This document shows, piece after piece, positions 6,900 to 11,638 of a DNA stretch of 26,517 nucleotides. The notes beneath the pieces are model-generated. The model was given only the letters and a program-made list of their open reading frames with translations. It was not told the DNA's origin and did not search any database. Position 1 is the stretch's first letter. Each line of letters starts with the position of its first letter. Made by a program: the position numbers and the translations under genes. The stretch is from a virus, in IMG/VR virus record IMGVR_UViG_3300048109_000122, positions 1 through 26,517 of that record, one strand, 5' to 3'.

Positions 6900-7167
6900 C
6901 AAGTTGCCAGCCCGTCAGATTATGCTGCTAGAGCGTAATCAGAAGGAGCAAAGTTATCGTTTGCATTTAGTTTAGTTGGCATATTCGCTGCCACCCGACT
7001 AACTCCACGCATCTATCCTGTCTGTCGATTCCTAATTCAGCCCCATCAAAAACACACTACCCGCTTTATCAGATACGTTCCAGACTTAACTGGAATAGTG
7101 TGCTTTTGGTGGAGCTGTCGGGATTCGCACCCGAGTCCAGTCCAGTCGTCAAATTGCTTCAACGTTA
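6900..7167 (-). ncRNA. ssrA: Permuted two-piece tmRNA (alpha type)
   Basis: On the minus strand the 3' acceptor half comes first: a T arm TCGGG-TGCGAAT-CCCGA and then CAGCTCCACCA, ending at 7107. After an intervening segment (7106-7045) that forms a long extended stem and a TTCCAG/CTGGAA hairpin comes the 5' half, starting GGGGCTG at 7044. GGGGCTG and CAGCTCC pair in a 7-bp acceptor stem with G3-U70, the alanine identity pair. The tag frame at 6964-6920 reads GCA...TAA and encodes ANDNFAPSDYALAA. A GGCA/TGCC stem-loop precedes the tag in the pseudoknot position, and AGTTAGTCG (7004-6996) can pair with CGACTGGACT (7148-7139) as a P2-like helix between the two pieces. Outer ends are approximate. 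Confidence 0.93.
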
Positions 7168-7173
7168 GTTCTT

Positions 7174-7181
7174 TATTTATA
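7174..7181 (-). promoter_or_regulatory. T4-like late promoter for the tmRNA
   Basis: A perfect TATAAATA, the T4 late promoter consensus read by a gp55/gp33-type sigma system, lies on the minus strand. The expected start, about 6-7 nt downstream near 7167, coincides with the plausible 5' end of the tmRNA acceptor piece. Confidence 0.72.
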
Positions 7182-7184
7182 TCA

Positions 7185-7274
7185 CTAAGCGATTTGTGAT
7201 ATAGATAAAATCATCACAGAGAGTGTTACAACTCCAAGTATAGACATTAATACATTCTCGCTACAATTATTCAT
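7185..7274 (-). CDS. Tiny hydrophobic peptide, 29 aa
   Basis: ATG 7274 is preceded by GGAG at 5 nt, a good ribosome site. The product MNNCSENVLMSILGVVTLSV...ISQIA is a short polar N-terminus and one hydrophobic helix (about residues 8-27) of membrane type. Its stop is followed at once by the late promoter of the tmRNA. It may be a small phage membrane peptide; the only support is the ribosome site, an intact frame and hydrophobicity. Confidence 0.45.
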   Translation of the reverse strand: MNNCSENVLMSILGVVTLSVMILSISQIA

Positions 7275-7300
7275 ACAATCTCCGAATTGTAATATGGGTA

Positions 7301-7323
7301 AGTTGTTACCTCAAGTAACAACT
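7301..7323. other. 9-bp inverted repeat
   Basis: AGTTGTTAC and GTAACAACT flank a 5-nt loop. On the minus strand it lies between the PD-(D/E)XK-like gene and the tiny membrane ORF. It lacks a T-run, so it may be an RNA stability or processing hairpin instead of an intrinsic terminator. Confidence 0.4.
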
Positions 7324-7344
7324 GTATATATCATTTTCGAGAGT

Positions 7345-7827
7345 TTAACTAGGTAAGCTTCCTAGGTATGTAAAGTTATCTTTAACTACTTCAAGCTTAA
7401 ACAAGTAGTTCCAACTATTAGAGCCAGGGTCTCCGCCACAAACTTCTCTAAACCAAGACTGTTCTACAAAGCACATATCTTTTAGCTTTTTCGTTGGTAT
7501 CAAATACAAAGACTTTATACCAGAAGGTTCATGGATTTTATACAAATAGAAGTTGGCTTTCGAAACTTGAATGCCAGAATCACGACCCCAACTTTCATAC
7601 TCTACACCAACGTTTCCAGTTCGTTGACAGCTGAAGTCTTCTTTAATCTCAATAGTAACTTCTTTTTCGCCTTGGGCTTTAGGCAACCTAACCTTAATAT
7701 CATAGTCGGAATTATTGCACATATGAACAAGTTTAACGTTCTTAGTTTCTAGATAATCCGCAATCTGCCGCTCTGTCTTGTTTGCGATAGGCAAATCTTT
7801 TTTAAAGTCGTAGTTTGGGGTATGCAT
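7345..7827 (-). CDS. PD-(D/E)XK nuclease-like protein, 160 aa
   Basis: The arrangement fits a small PD-(D/E)XK nuclease fold: a helix with conserved-type Glu (KTERQIADYLETKNV, E19), then D41/D43 in SDYDIKV, then a beta strand with the E-x-K signature (TIEIKED, E60 and K62), then a strand/helix pair (GNVGVEYESWGRDSGIQVS, followed by KANFYLY). The last region resembles the segment where such enzymes inspect DNA. No family can be named. A role in phage DNA repair, recombination or host-DNA degradation is plausible (inference). The start has CGGAG 8 nt upstream. It is the last gene of the small-gene operon that begins at the promoter at 8020-8048. Confidence 0.6.
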   Translation of the reverse strand: MHTPNYDFKKDLPIANKTERQIADYLETKNVKLVHMCNNSDYDIKVRLPKAQGEKEVTIEIKEDFSCQRTGNVGVEYESWGRDSGIQVSKANFYLYKIHEPSGIKSLYLIPTKKLKDMCFVEQSWFREVCGGDPGSNSWNYLFKLEVVKDNFTYLGSLPS

Positions 7828-7839
7828 AAATTTCTCCGA

Positions 7840-7986
7840 TTAGTTGTATGCTATAATAGCACCATCTTCAAAAACCATTGCCAAATCTTCACACTTATCA
7901 AATACAGCCATAACAGCTTCTTTACTATCAAAGTAGGTATCAACTTGCTCATATGCACGAACTATCCGAAGAAGATATGTTTTCAT
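7840..7986 (-). CDS. Hypothetical protein, 48 aa
   Basis: The start is ATG 7986 (MKTYLLRIVRAYEQVDTYF). A reading from 8031 is rejected because that ATG lies in the spacer of a strong promoter and would not be in the RNA. AAGAGAAAACT precedes the ATG. The protein has a beta-type start followed by an acidic helix (DSKEAVMAVFDKCEDLAMVFE); no motif is recognised. It is the first gene behind the early promoter at 8020-8048. Confidence 0.62.
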   Translation of the reverse strand: MKTYLLRIVRAYEQVDTYFDSKEAVMAVFDKCEDLAMVFEDGAIIAYN

Positions 7987-8019
7987 AGTTTTCTCTTTCT
8001 TTATCAACGTTACATATAC

Positions 8020-8048
8020 ATCATAACCCATAAAGAAGTTTTTGTCAA
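8020..8048 (-). promoter_or_regulatory. Early-type sigma-70 promoter
   Basis: Minus strand: TTGACA (8048-8043), 17-bp spacer, TATGAT (8025-8020). Predicted start near 8013, leader about 27 nt to ATG 7986. It sits directly after the stop of the gene at 8052. Confidence 0.82.
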
Positions 8049-8051
8049 CCC

Positions 8052-8261
8052 TTAATTTGGAGTTTTTAGGTATTTTTCTACCATCTCCAACATATCGTCA
8101 TACTCTGCAACGATTTTCATTTCGGACTCAATTGCTTCCATAATATCGGGATGCTCACCGATTCCTGCGGGATTTGTTAGATAAACTTCGATATTGGCGA
8201 GGTGTTTATCAACGTGACCTTTTGCATGACTTACAAATGCATCAATTAGTTTCTGTCTCAT
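8052..8261 (-). CDS. Conserved small phage protein, 69 aa
   Basis: The start is ATG 8261 (MRQKLIDAFVSHAKGHVDKH), preceded by AAAGGA; an ATG 18 nt upstream lacks a ribosome site and overlaps the preceding gene. The product is helical and rich in His and Glu (SHAKGHVDKHLANIEVYL, then GIGEHPDIMEAIESEMK). I recognise this as the type of small conserved protein common in T4-like marine phages, of unknown function. There is no signal peptide or membrane segment. Confidence 0.75.
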   Translation of the reverse strand: MRQKLIDAFVSHAKGHVDKHLANIEVYLTNPAGIGEHPDIMEAIESEMKIVAEYDDMLEMVEKYLKTPN

Positions 8262-8271
8262 ATTTTTTCCT

Positions 8272-8562
8272 TTATTCATCCAACTTTACTGTTACGTCAT
8301 AGCCACCTTTGCGCTCTGACCACCAGTCGTCTTCACGGTCATAGTCAGATTCATTTACAAACTCCCAGAACATATCATATTCTTCGTCGGTAGGCTCTTC
8401 ACCTTGTTGGTCCATGCCACCAAACAATTCCTGGTCTTGCCATGACATGATTTCGATGAAACGATTGACAGAACCGAACACTTCAATCAACTCATCTTCG
8501 TCAACTTCGTACATTTTATTAGACGTTACTTGATGCCATTCACTTACTGTAAATGCTAACAT
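8272..8562 (-). CDS. Acidic hypothetical protein, 96 aa
   Basis: The start ATG overlaps the stop of the preceding gene (TAATG at 8562), so translation is coupled. The protein is strongly acidic and rich in aromatic residues (EVDEDELIEVFG, FVNESDYDREDDWW), ending GGYDVTVKLDE. No domain is recognised. Small acidic proteins of this kind in T4-like phages sometimes mimic DNA or bind host enzymes; that role here is speculation based only on charge. Confidence 0.7.
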   Translation of the reverse strand: MLAFTVSEWHQVTSNKMYEVDEDELIEVFGSVNRFIEIMSWQDQELFGGMDQQGEEPTDEEYDMFWEFVNESDYDREDDWWSERKGGYDVTVKLDE

Positions 8563-8753
8563 TATTCATCACTCCATGGTTTATTCAAATCAATATCAAT
8601 GCCCATCTCTTGGAATAGGTCTTCAATCTTTTCGTCAGAGACTTCATTCATAATGTAGTCTGCAAACTCTTCAAAAGACTTTTCATCTTTACGATTTACT
8701 GCATCGAAGTTTGGATAGCCCTTTTCATATACGGGCGCTTCAAAATTGTTCAT
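8562..8753 (-). CDS. Acidic hypothetical protein, 63 aa
   Basis: The start is ATG 8753 (MNNFEAPVYEKGYPNFD), preceded by AAGGATAAT; a TTG upstream would overlap this site. It is acidic and helical in the second half (EEFADYIMNEVSDEKIEDLF), ending LNKPWSDE. No motif is recognised. It is the first protein gene downstream of the three tRNAs and is coupled to the next gene by TAATG. Confidence 0.68.
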   Translation of the reverse strand: MNNFEAPVYEKGYPNFDAVNRKDEKSFEEFADYIMNEVSDEKIEDLFQEMGIDIDLNKPWSDE

Positions 8754-8874
8754 AATATTATCCTTTAAATCCAATTAGTTTGAGTGACCTAACAGCGTAC
8801 TCACCTCTACGGGCTTTGGGTGTTTCAGGGTTTCTGGTTTGCCACTCTCTACTCTAAACCCTTTTTCGATATTA
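8754..8874 (-). other. Spacer between tRNA-Leu and the next gene, with inverted repeats
   Basis: No gene is seen. A 7-bp inverted repeat AGGGTTT / AAACCCT (8827-8833, 8856-8862) lies 13 nt past the tRNA-Leu CCA end, and GTGA/TCAC arms occur nearer the next gene. There is no T-run. It may serve in tRNA 3'-end processing. Confidence 0.35.
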
Positions 8875-8958
8875 TGGTACTCCCAGCCGGACTCGAACCG
8901 GCACTCCAAAGGAAACAGATTTTAAGTCTGCAGTGTCTACCTATTCCACCATGGGAGC
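8875..8958 (-). tRNA. tRNA-Leu (UAA)
   Basis: An 84-nt cloverleaf with encoded CCA. Acceptor GCTCCCA pairs with TGGGAGT, the anticodon loop is CTTAAAA giving UAA, and a class II variable arm follows (GTTTCCTTTGGAGTGCC region). The T arm GCCGG-TTCGAGT-CCGGC is standard. It decodes UUA, a codon frequent in this AT-rich phage. Confidence 0.95.
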
Positions 8959-8968
8959 ATTATTGTAT

Positions 8969-9052
8969 TGGAGGTGAGGACGGGACTCGAACCCGCATTG
9001 TCATACGACTCGGATTTGCAATCCGGCACATAACCAATTCTGCCACCTCACC
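8969..9052 (-). tRNA. tRNA-Cys (GCA) with long variable arm
   Basis: An 84-nt tRNA with encoded CCA and the Cys discriminator U73. Acceptor GGTGAGG pairs with CCTCACC. The anticodon arm GGATTGCAAATCC is the same core as E. coli tRNA-Cys. The T arm is GCGGG-TTCGAGT-CCCGT. The variable region is 13 nt (GTCGTATGACAAT) and can form a GTC/GAC stem, whereas ordinary tRNA-Cys has 4-5 nt. Confidence 0.92.
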
Positions 9053-9057
9053 AAATT

Positions 9058-9134
9058 TGGCGTCCCCGGTAGGATTCGAACCTACGACCACATCCTTAGA
9101 AGGGACGTGCTCTATCCAGCTGAGCTACGGAGAC
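9058..9134 (-). tRNA. tRNA-Arg (UCU)
   Basis: A 77-nt tRNA with encoded CCA. Acceptor GTCTCCG pairs with CGGGGAC (one G-U), the anticodon stem is CGTCC/GGATG and the loop CTTCTAA gives UCU. The T arm GTAGG-TTCGAAT-CCTAC is standard. It decodes AGA, a codon favoured by AT-rich phages. Confidence 0.95.
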
Positions 9135-9147
9135 ATTAAACTTTTAT

Positions 9148-9234
9148 TTAGGGATGTTCTGATTCCCAATCCCAATCTAATAGAGGCTCCGAAAATTCAT
9201 CACACCACATGCCATCATATTCTTGTTCAATCAT
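9148..9234 (-). CDS. Tiny acidic peptide, 28 aa, coupled to the HAD gene
   Basis: The ATG at 9234 shares its A with the stop codon of the HAD gene (TAATG). The product MIEQEYDGMWCDEFSEPLLD... ends WDWESEHP. It is very acidic and Trp-rich, with no motif. The same TAATG coupling occurs at five or more confirmed gene pairs in this window, which supports it as real. It ends 13 nt before tRNA-Arg. Confidence 0.5.
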   Translation of the reverse strand: MIEQEYDGMWCDEFSEPLLDWDWESEHP

Positions 9235-9818
9235 TATCCAACCACCATATCGTAGATTTCTTTCCAGTTACCGACCCGAACAACATCTTCTTCGATGAAA
9301 ACATCTGCGTTATGTTCATGGGCCATAAGAATGCTCTTTAGTCCGAGATTTGCACCAACGTGGGCATTTTCAACTTTATCTTCTACCCAGAAACAACCAG
9401 TGTCTGCGTAGACTTCAAGTTCTTCGTCTTTATCAGCACCAGTATCTAAGTAGACATACTTCTCAAACGCAGTATCACCGAACAACTCCCGAAGGTTTTT
9501 AGTCCGAAGATGTTGTGCATACTGGTCGGTACTCAAGCTAGTAATAGCGTGAAAGATGAACCCATGCTCTTCGTGAAGTTTCTTGACATATTTAATCGCA
9601 TCACGCAGAGGAGGAAGTTTGCGAATTGCAGCACTCTCATTGAACATCCGAATCAAACGCTTTGCTTCTTTACGTTCAAGGCCGTACTTAACGTCCATTT
9701 TATAGACGCCATTCACTTTTACTTCATAACCGTGACGTTGCATCCAGCTACCGAAGGCATATTCCCAGTCTAGCAAAACGCCATCACAGTCAACAAGTAT
9801 CACTTTCTCATTCATCAT
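9234..9818 (-). CDS. HAD-superfamily phosphatase (5'-nucleotidase-like)
   Basis: The 194-residue protein begins with the HAD motif I VILVDCDGVLLDW (nucleophile D10 and general acid D12). Motif II is the TS in FHAITSLS (about residue 94), and the C-terminal acidic motif is in CFWVEDKVENA, where VEDK is followed by a helix; the Lys comes from around YVKKL or EDK. The family hydrolyses phosphate esters, often deoxynucleotides or polynucleotide ends in phages, which fits the neighbouring dNTP genes. There are two tandem ATGs at the start; AGAGAG precedes them, and an out-of-frame 4-codon frame overlaps. A strong early promoter lies at 9850-9878. The stop is coupled to a 28-codon peptide. Confidence 0.85.
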   Translation of the reverse strand: MMNEKVILVDCDGVLLDWEYAFGSWMQRHGYEVKVNGVYKMDVKYGLERKEAKRLIRMFNESAAIRKLPPLRDAIKYVKKLHEEHGFIFHAITSLSTDQYAQHLRTKNLRELFGDTAFEKYVYLDTGADKDEELEVYADTGCFWVEDKVENAHVGANLGLKSILMAHEHNADVFIEEDVVRVGNWKEIYDMVVG

Positions 9819-9849
9819 TCATAATCTCTCTTTCTCAATCTATACACAT

Positions 9850-9878
9850 AATATAATACATTTCGGGGGGAAAGTCAA
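9850..9878 (-). promoter_or_regulatory. Early-type sigma-70 promoter for HAD-tRNA operon
   Basis: Minus strand: TTGACT (9878-9873), 17-bp spacer containing CCCCCC, TATATT (9855-9850). Predicted start near 9843, leader about 25 nt. RNA from here would also cover the three tRNAs and the small genes down to the next promoter. Confidence 0.75.
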
Positions 9879-9886
9879 GGGCTTTT

Positions 9887-10078
9887 TTAAATTATTTTGG
9901 CATTTTTTCCATCTTTTTTCAATTCTTCGATTTTACTAGCTGTTTCACACTTTCCGCAACAATGCTCAGTCCCACATTTAGAGTGACCTTCTTCCTTAGT
10001 TACAATCTCGTATGAATATGGTGCTTCAAGCGGGTTGTCTGGATATTCTTCAATCACTCTAAATGCGTCCTTGTTCAT
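9887..10078 (-). CDS. Small Cys-rich hypothetical protein, 63 aa
   Basis: The protein has a metal-binding-like centre, GHSKCGTEHCCGKCETA (about residues 31-47), with five Cys/His ligands in a tight CxxxxCCxxC layout plus two His, and a Lys-rich C-terminal helix (KIEELKKDGKNAKII). No family is recognised; a zinc or Fe-S site is possible, and a redox function is speculation. AAAGG precedes the ATG, but the promoter -10 lies so close that the leader is only about 9-12 nt. Confidence 0.65.
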   Translation of the reverse strand: MNKDAFRVIEEYPDNPLEAPYSYEIVTKEEGHSKCGTEHCCGKCETASKIEELKKDGKNAKII

Positions 10079-10093
10079 TGACTTTACCTTTAT

Positions 10094-10122
10094 ATTATAG
10101 CAGTAACCTCACTATTTGTCAA
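10094..10122 (-). promoter_or_regulatory. Perfect-consensus early promoter
   Basis: Minus strand: TTGACA (10122-10117), 17-bp spacer, TATAAT (10099-10094), i.e. 12/12 consensus. The -35 overlaps the clpP stop region. The predicted start near 10087-10090 falls within the ribosome site of the gene at 10078. Confidence 0.88.
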
Positions 10123-10780
10123 GAGATTTTTTTCTGCGAGTTGCTGGTTTCTTTTTAGGTTTGGCTTGTGGCTTTTCTACAACTTCTTCGACAGTTTCTT
10201 CATCTTGCTTTACGATAGCACCCATACGCTTGATTCGCTCTAATACTTCATCACCATCAAGCCACAAATCTTTGTTGTTTAGTACACTATCAATTTCTTC
10301 TTCTGACAAGAAGTCTTTGTATACTTTATGTAAGAGATTATCAGACCACTTACGCTCATATACAATATTATCATACATCTCACCACCTTTGCCGATAGTG
10401 CCGCCAGAGTAATTGTGAATCATAAACATAGAATGTTCTGAAATCTCAAAGACGCTTGCTTGTAAGAAAATCATCGTTGCTGCCGACATACAAGCACCTT
10501 CAATGCTTGCAACAACAGTAGCTTCAGTCTCTTGCAATACTCGCATAAACTGAACTGCAGTCAGTAAATCACCGCCATGAGAGTTGATAATCAATCTAAT
10601 TACATCATGCTCTCCAGAATTTCGAATAATCTCAAACCAGTGAATGTAATTGTCCGGCGATTTAATATCACCAGAAATATAGAAAGTGTGAATTGACCCA
10701 ATTGGTCGATTTGGGAAGTAATCTCTTTTTGGTCCAGAGAAAATATCTAATTCGTTAATCAAACTTAATTCTTGATTCAT
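10112..10780 (-). CDS. clpP: ClpP-like serine peptidase with Lys-rich tail
   Basis: The 222-residue protein has the ClpP fold: INSHGGDLLTAVQFMRVL, nucleophile region EGACMSAATMIF (Ser99), FMIHNYSGG (His122), and Asp171 in NNKDLWLDGDEV. It should be a cytoplasmic peptidase subunit (S14). A ClpP needs an AAA+ partner, and none is encoded in this window, so it would use host ClpX/ClpA or act alone, as proposed for phage prohead-type ClpP proteins. The last 30 residues are an unusual Glu/Lys/Pro-rich tail (KPQAKPKKKPATRRKKSLDK). Its ATG overlaps the stop of the RuvC-like gene (TAATG). Confidence 0.88.
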   Translation of the reverse strand: MNQELSLINELDIFSGPKRDYFPNRPIGSIHTFYISGDIKSPDNYIHWFEIIRNSGEHDVIRLIINSHGGDLLTAVQFMRVLQETEATVVASIEGACMSAATMIFLQASVFEISEHSMFMIHNYSGGTIGKGGEMYDNIVYERKWSDNLLHKVYKDFLSEEEIDSVLNNKDLWLDGDEVLERIKRMGAIVKQDEETVEEVVEKPQAKPKKKPATRRKKSLDK

Positions 10781-11343
10781 TATATGTTACCTACTTTTAA
10801 TTCGTTGCTACCTAGTTTTGCAATCCAATACGCATCGATAATATCGCTTGATGGATTCCACATCTTTTCGCTTTGACCTAACATATTTTTTAAATTATAG
10901 CCAGTCTCAGCAATAAATTCATCTTCCATTAATTCTTTATTAGAATTTCCTTTGCCTGTAGCAAATTTTTTAATTACCGTCGGTGGGTAAATGTGAGTAG
11001 GATAATCTTGTAGCCAAAGTTTATATTTTAATAGTGCAGTATTTTCTGCAATGTTAAACACACGCCCCTTCGACCCCATAGAATAACCTTCTATAAAAAC
11101 GTGTTCAACATCATAGTGGTCTAGTAGAGTTAAAGCCCACGTTGATATGTTATTATATCGTTCAATATCCCCTTCATATTCTGGGAACATCATTCCCCTA
11201 TATCTATCCTTAGATAACTCATATTTTTTTGTAGAAGTTAAAAAAAAGAATAGGCAATTGCTTATGTGGAACTCTTCAGCATCATTACATATGCATATTG
11301 CAGGAGATGTTAATGAATAGTCAATTCCTGCTATAACTGTCAT
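10780..11343 (-). CDS. RuvC-like Holliday junction resolvase/endonuclease
   Basis: The 187-residue protein has an RNase H-fold nuclease layout: D8 in AGIDYSLTSPAI on strand 1, Glu in VEHVFIEGYSMGS, and the paired acidic residues in NPSSDIIDAYWIAKLG near the C-terminus. The segment FATGKGNSNKELM resembles the RuvC helix before the last acidic site. It would resolve recombination or replication branches before packaging, the role of T4 endonuclease VII. It is coupled by TAATG both to the zinc-ribbon gene upstream and to clpP downstream. T4-like marine phages commonly carry such a protein; distinction from a Holliday-junction-like YqgF is by size. Confidence 0.82.
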   Translation of the reverse strand: MTVIAGIDYSLTSPAICICNDAEEFHISNCLFFFLTSTKKYELSKDRYRGMMFPEYEGDIERYNNISTWALTLLDHYDVEHVFIEGYSMGSKGRVFNIAENTALLKYKLWLQDYPTHIYPPTVIKKFATGKGNSNKELMEDEFIAETGYNLKNMLGQSEKMWNPSSDIIDAYWIAKLGSNELKVGNI

Positions 11344-11555
11344 TATACCCCTTCGTCTTCATAGCTATCAAAGTCGAGATGGTCAAACCCTGCTGGGTCT
11401 TCATCATCAATCTCATCTACTATGTATCCGTCTGGGTATTCTAATTCTTCAGCGCAGAATGGACAATACGTAGGCTCGGATAAAGATTCCTCAACTACTA
11501 CTGAAAATTCAAAATCGCACGATTCACATTCGATGGTATGTTTTATGTTTGGCAT
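11343..11555 (-). CDS. Zinc-ribbon protein with acidic tail, 70 aa
   Basis: Two CxxC knuckles, CESCDF (10-13) and CPFCAE (32-35), form a zinc ribbon; the rest is a very acidic tail (DEIDDEDPAGFDHLDFDSYEDEG). Similar short zinc ribbons in phages are of unknown role and may bind nucleic acid or protein. It has the best ribosome site of the block (AGGAGG 6 nt before ATG) and is coupled by TAATG to the RuvC-like gene. Confidence 0.75.
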   Translation of the reverse strand: MPNIKHTIECESCDFEFSVVVEESLSEPTYCPFCAEELEYPDGYIVDEIDDEDPAGFDHLDFDSYEDEGV

Positions 11556-11638
11556 AGTACCTCCTAAGTTTGCTTGCCATGACTTATACGTTCTCAGTAT
11601 ATATCACAGCAAGCATCTTAAGACTTAGAAGGCTAGGG

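Noticed and set aside
8820-9341. 173-codon plus-strand reading frame across the tRNA cluster
   Set aside because: It is the antisense of three tRNAs (pieces such as LPAGLEPA and GEDGTRTRI are the classic products of translating tRNA T arms backwards) and overlaps the HAD gene.
11556-11638. Possible promoter or MotA-box between nrdB and the zinc-ribbon gene
   Set aside because: TGCTT and TATACT are present but the spacing does not fit a T4 middle promoter, and no good -35 exists; a GCTTGC/GCAAGC repeat is too far apart to judge.
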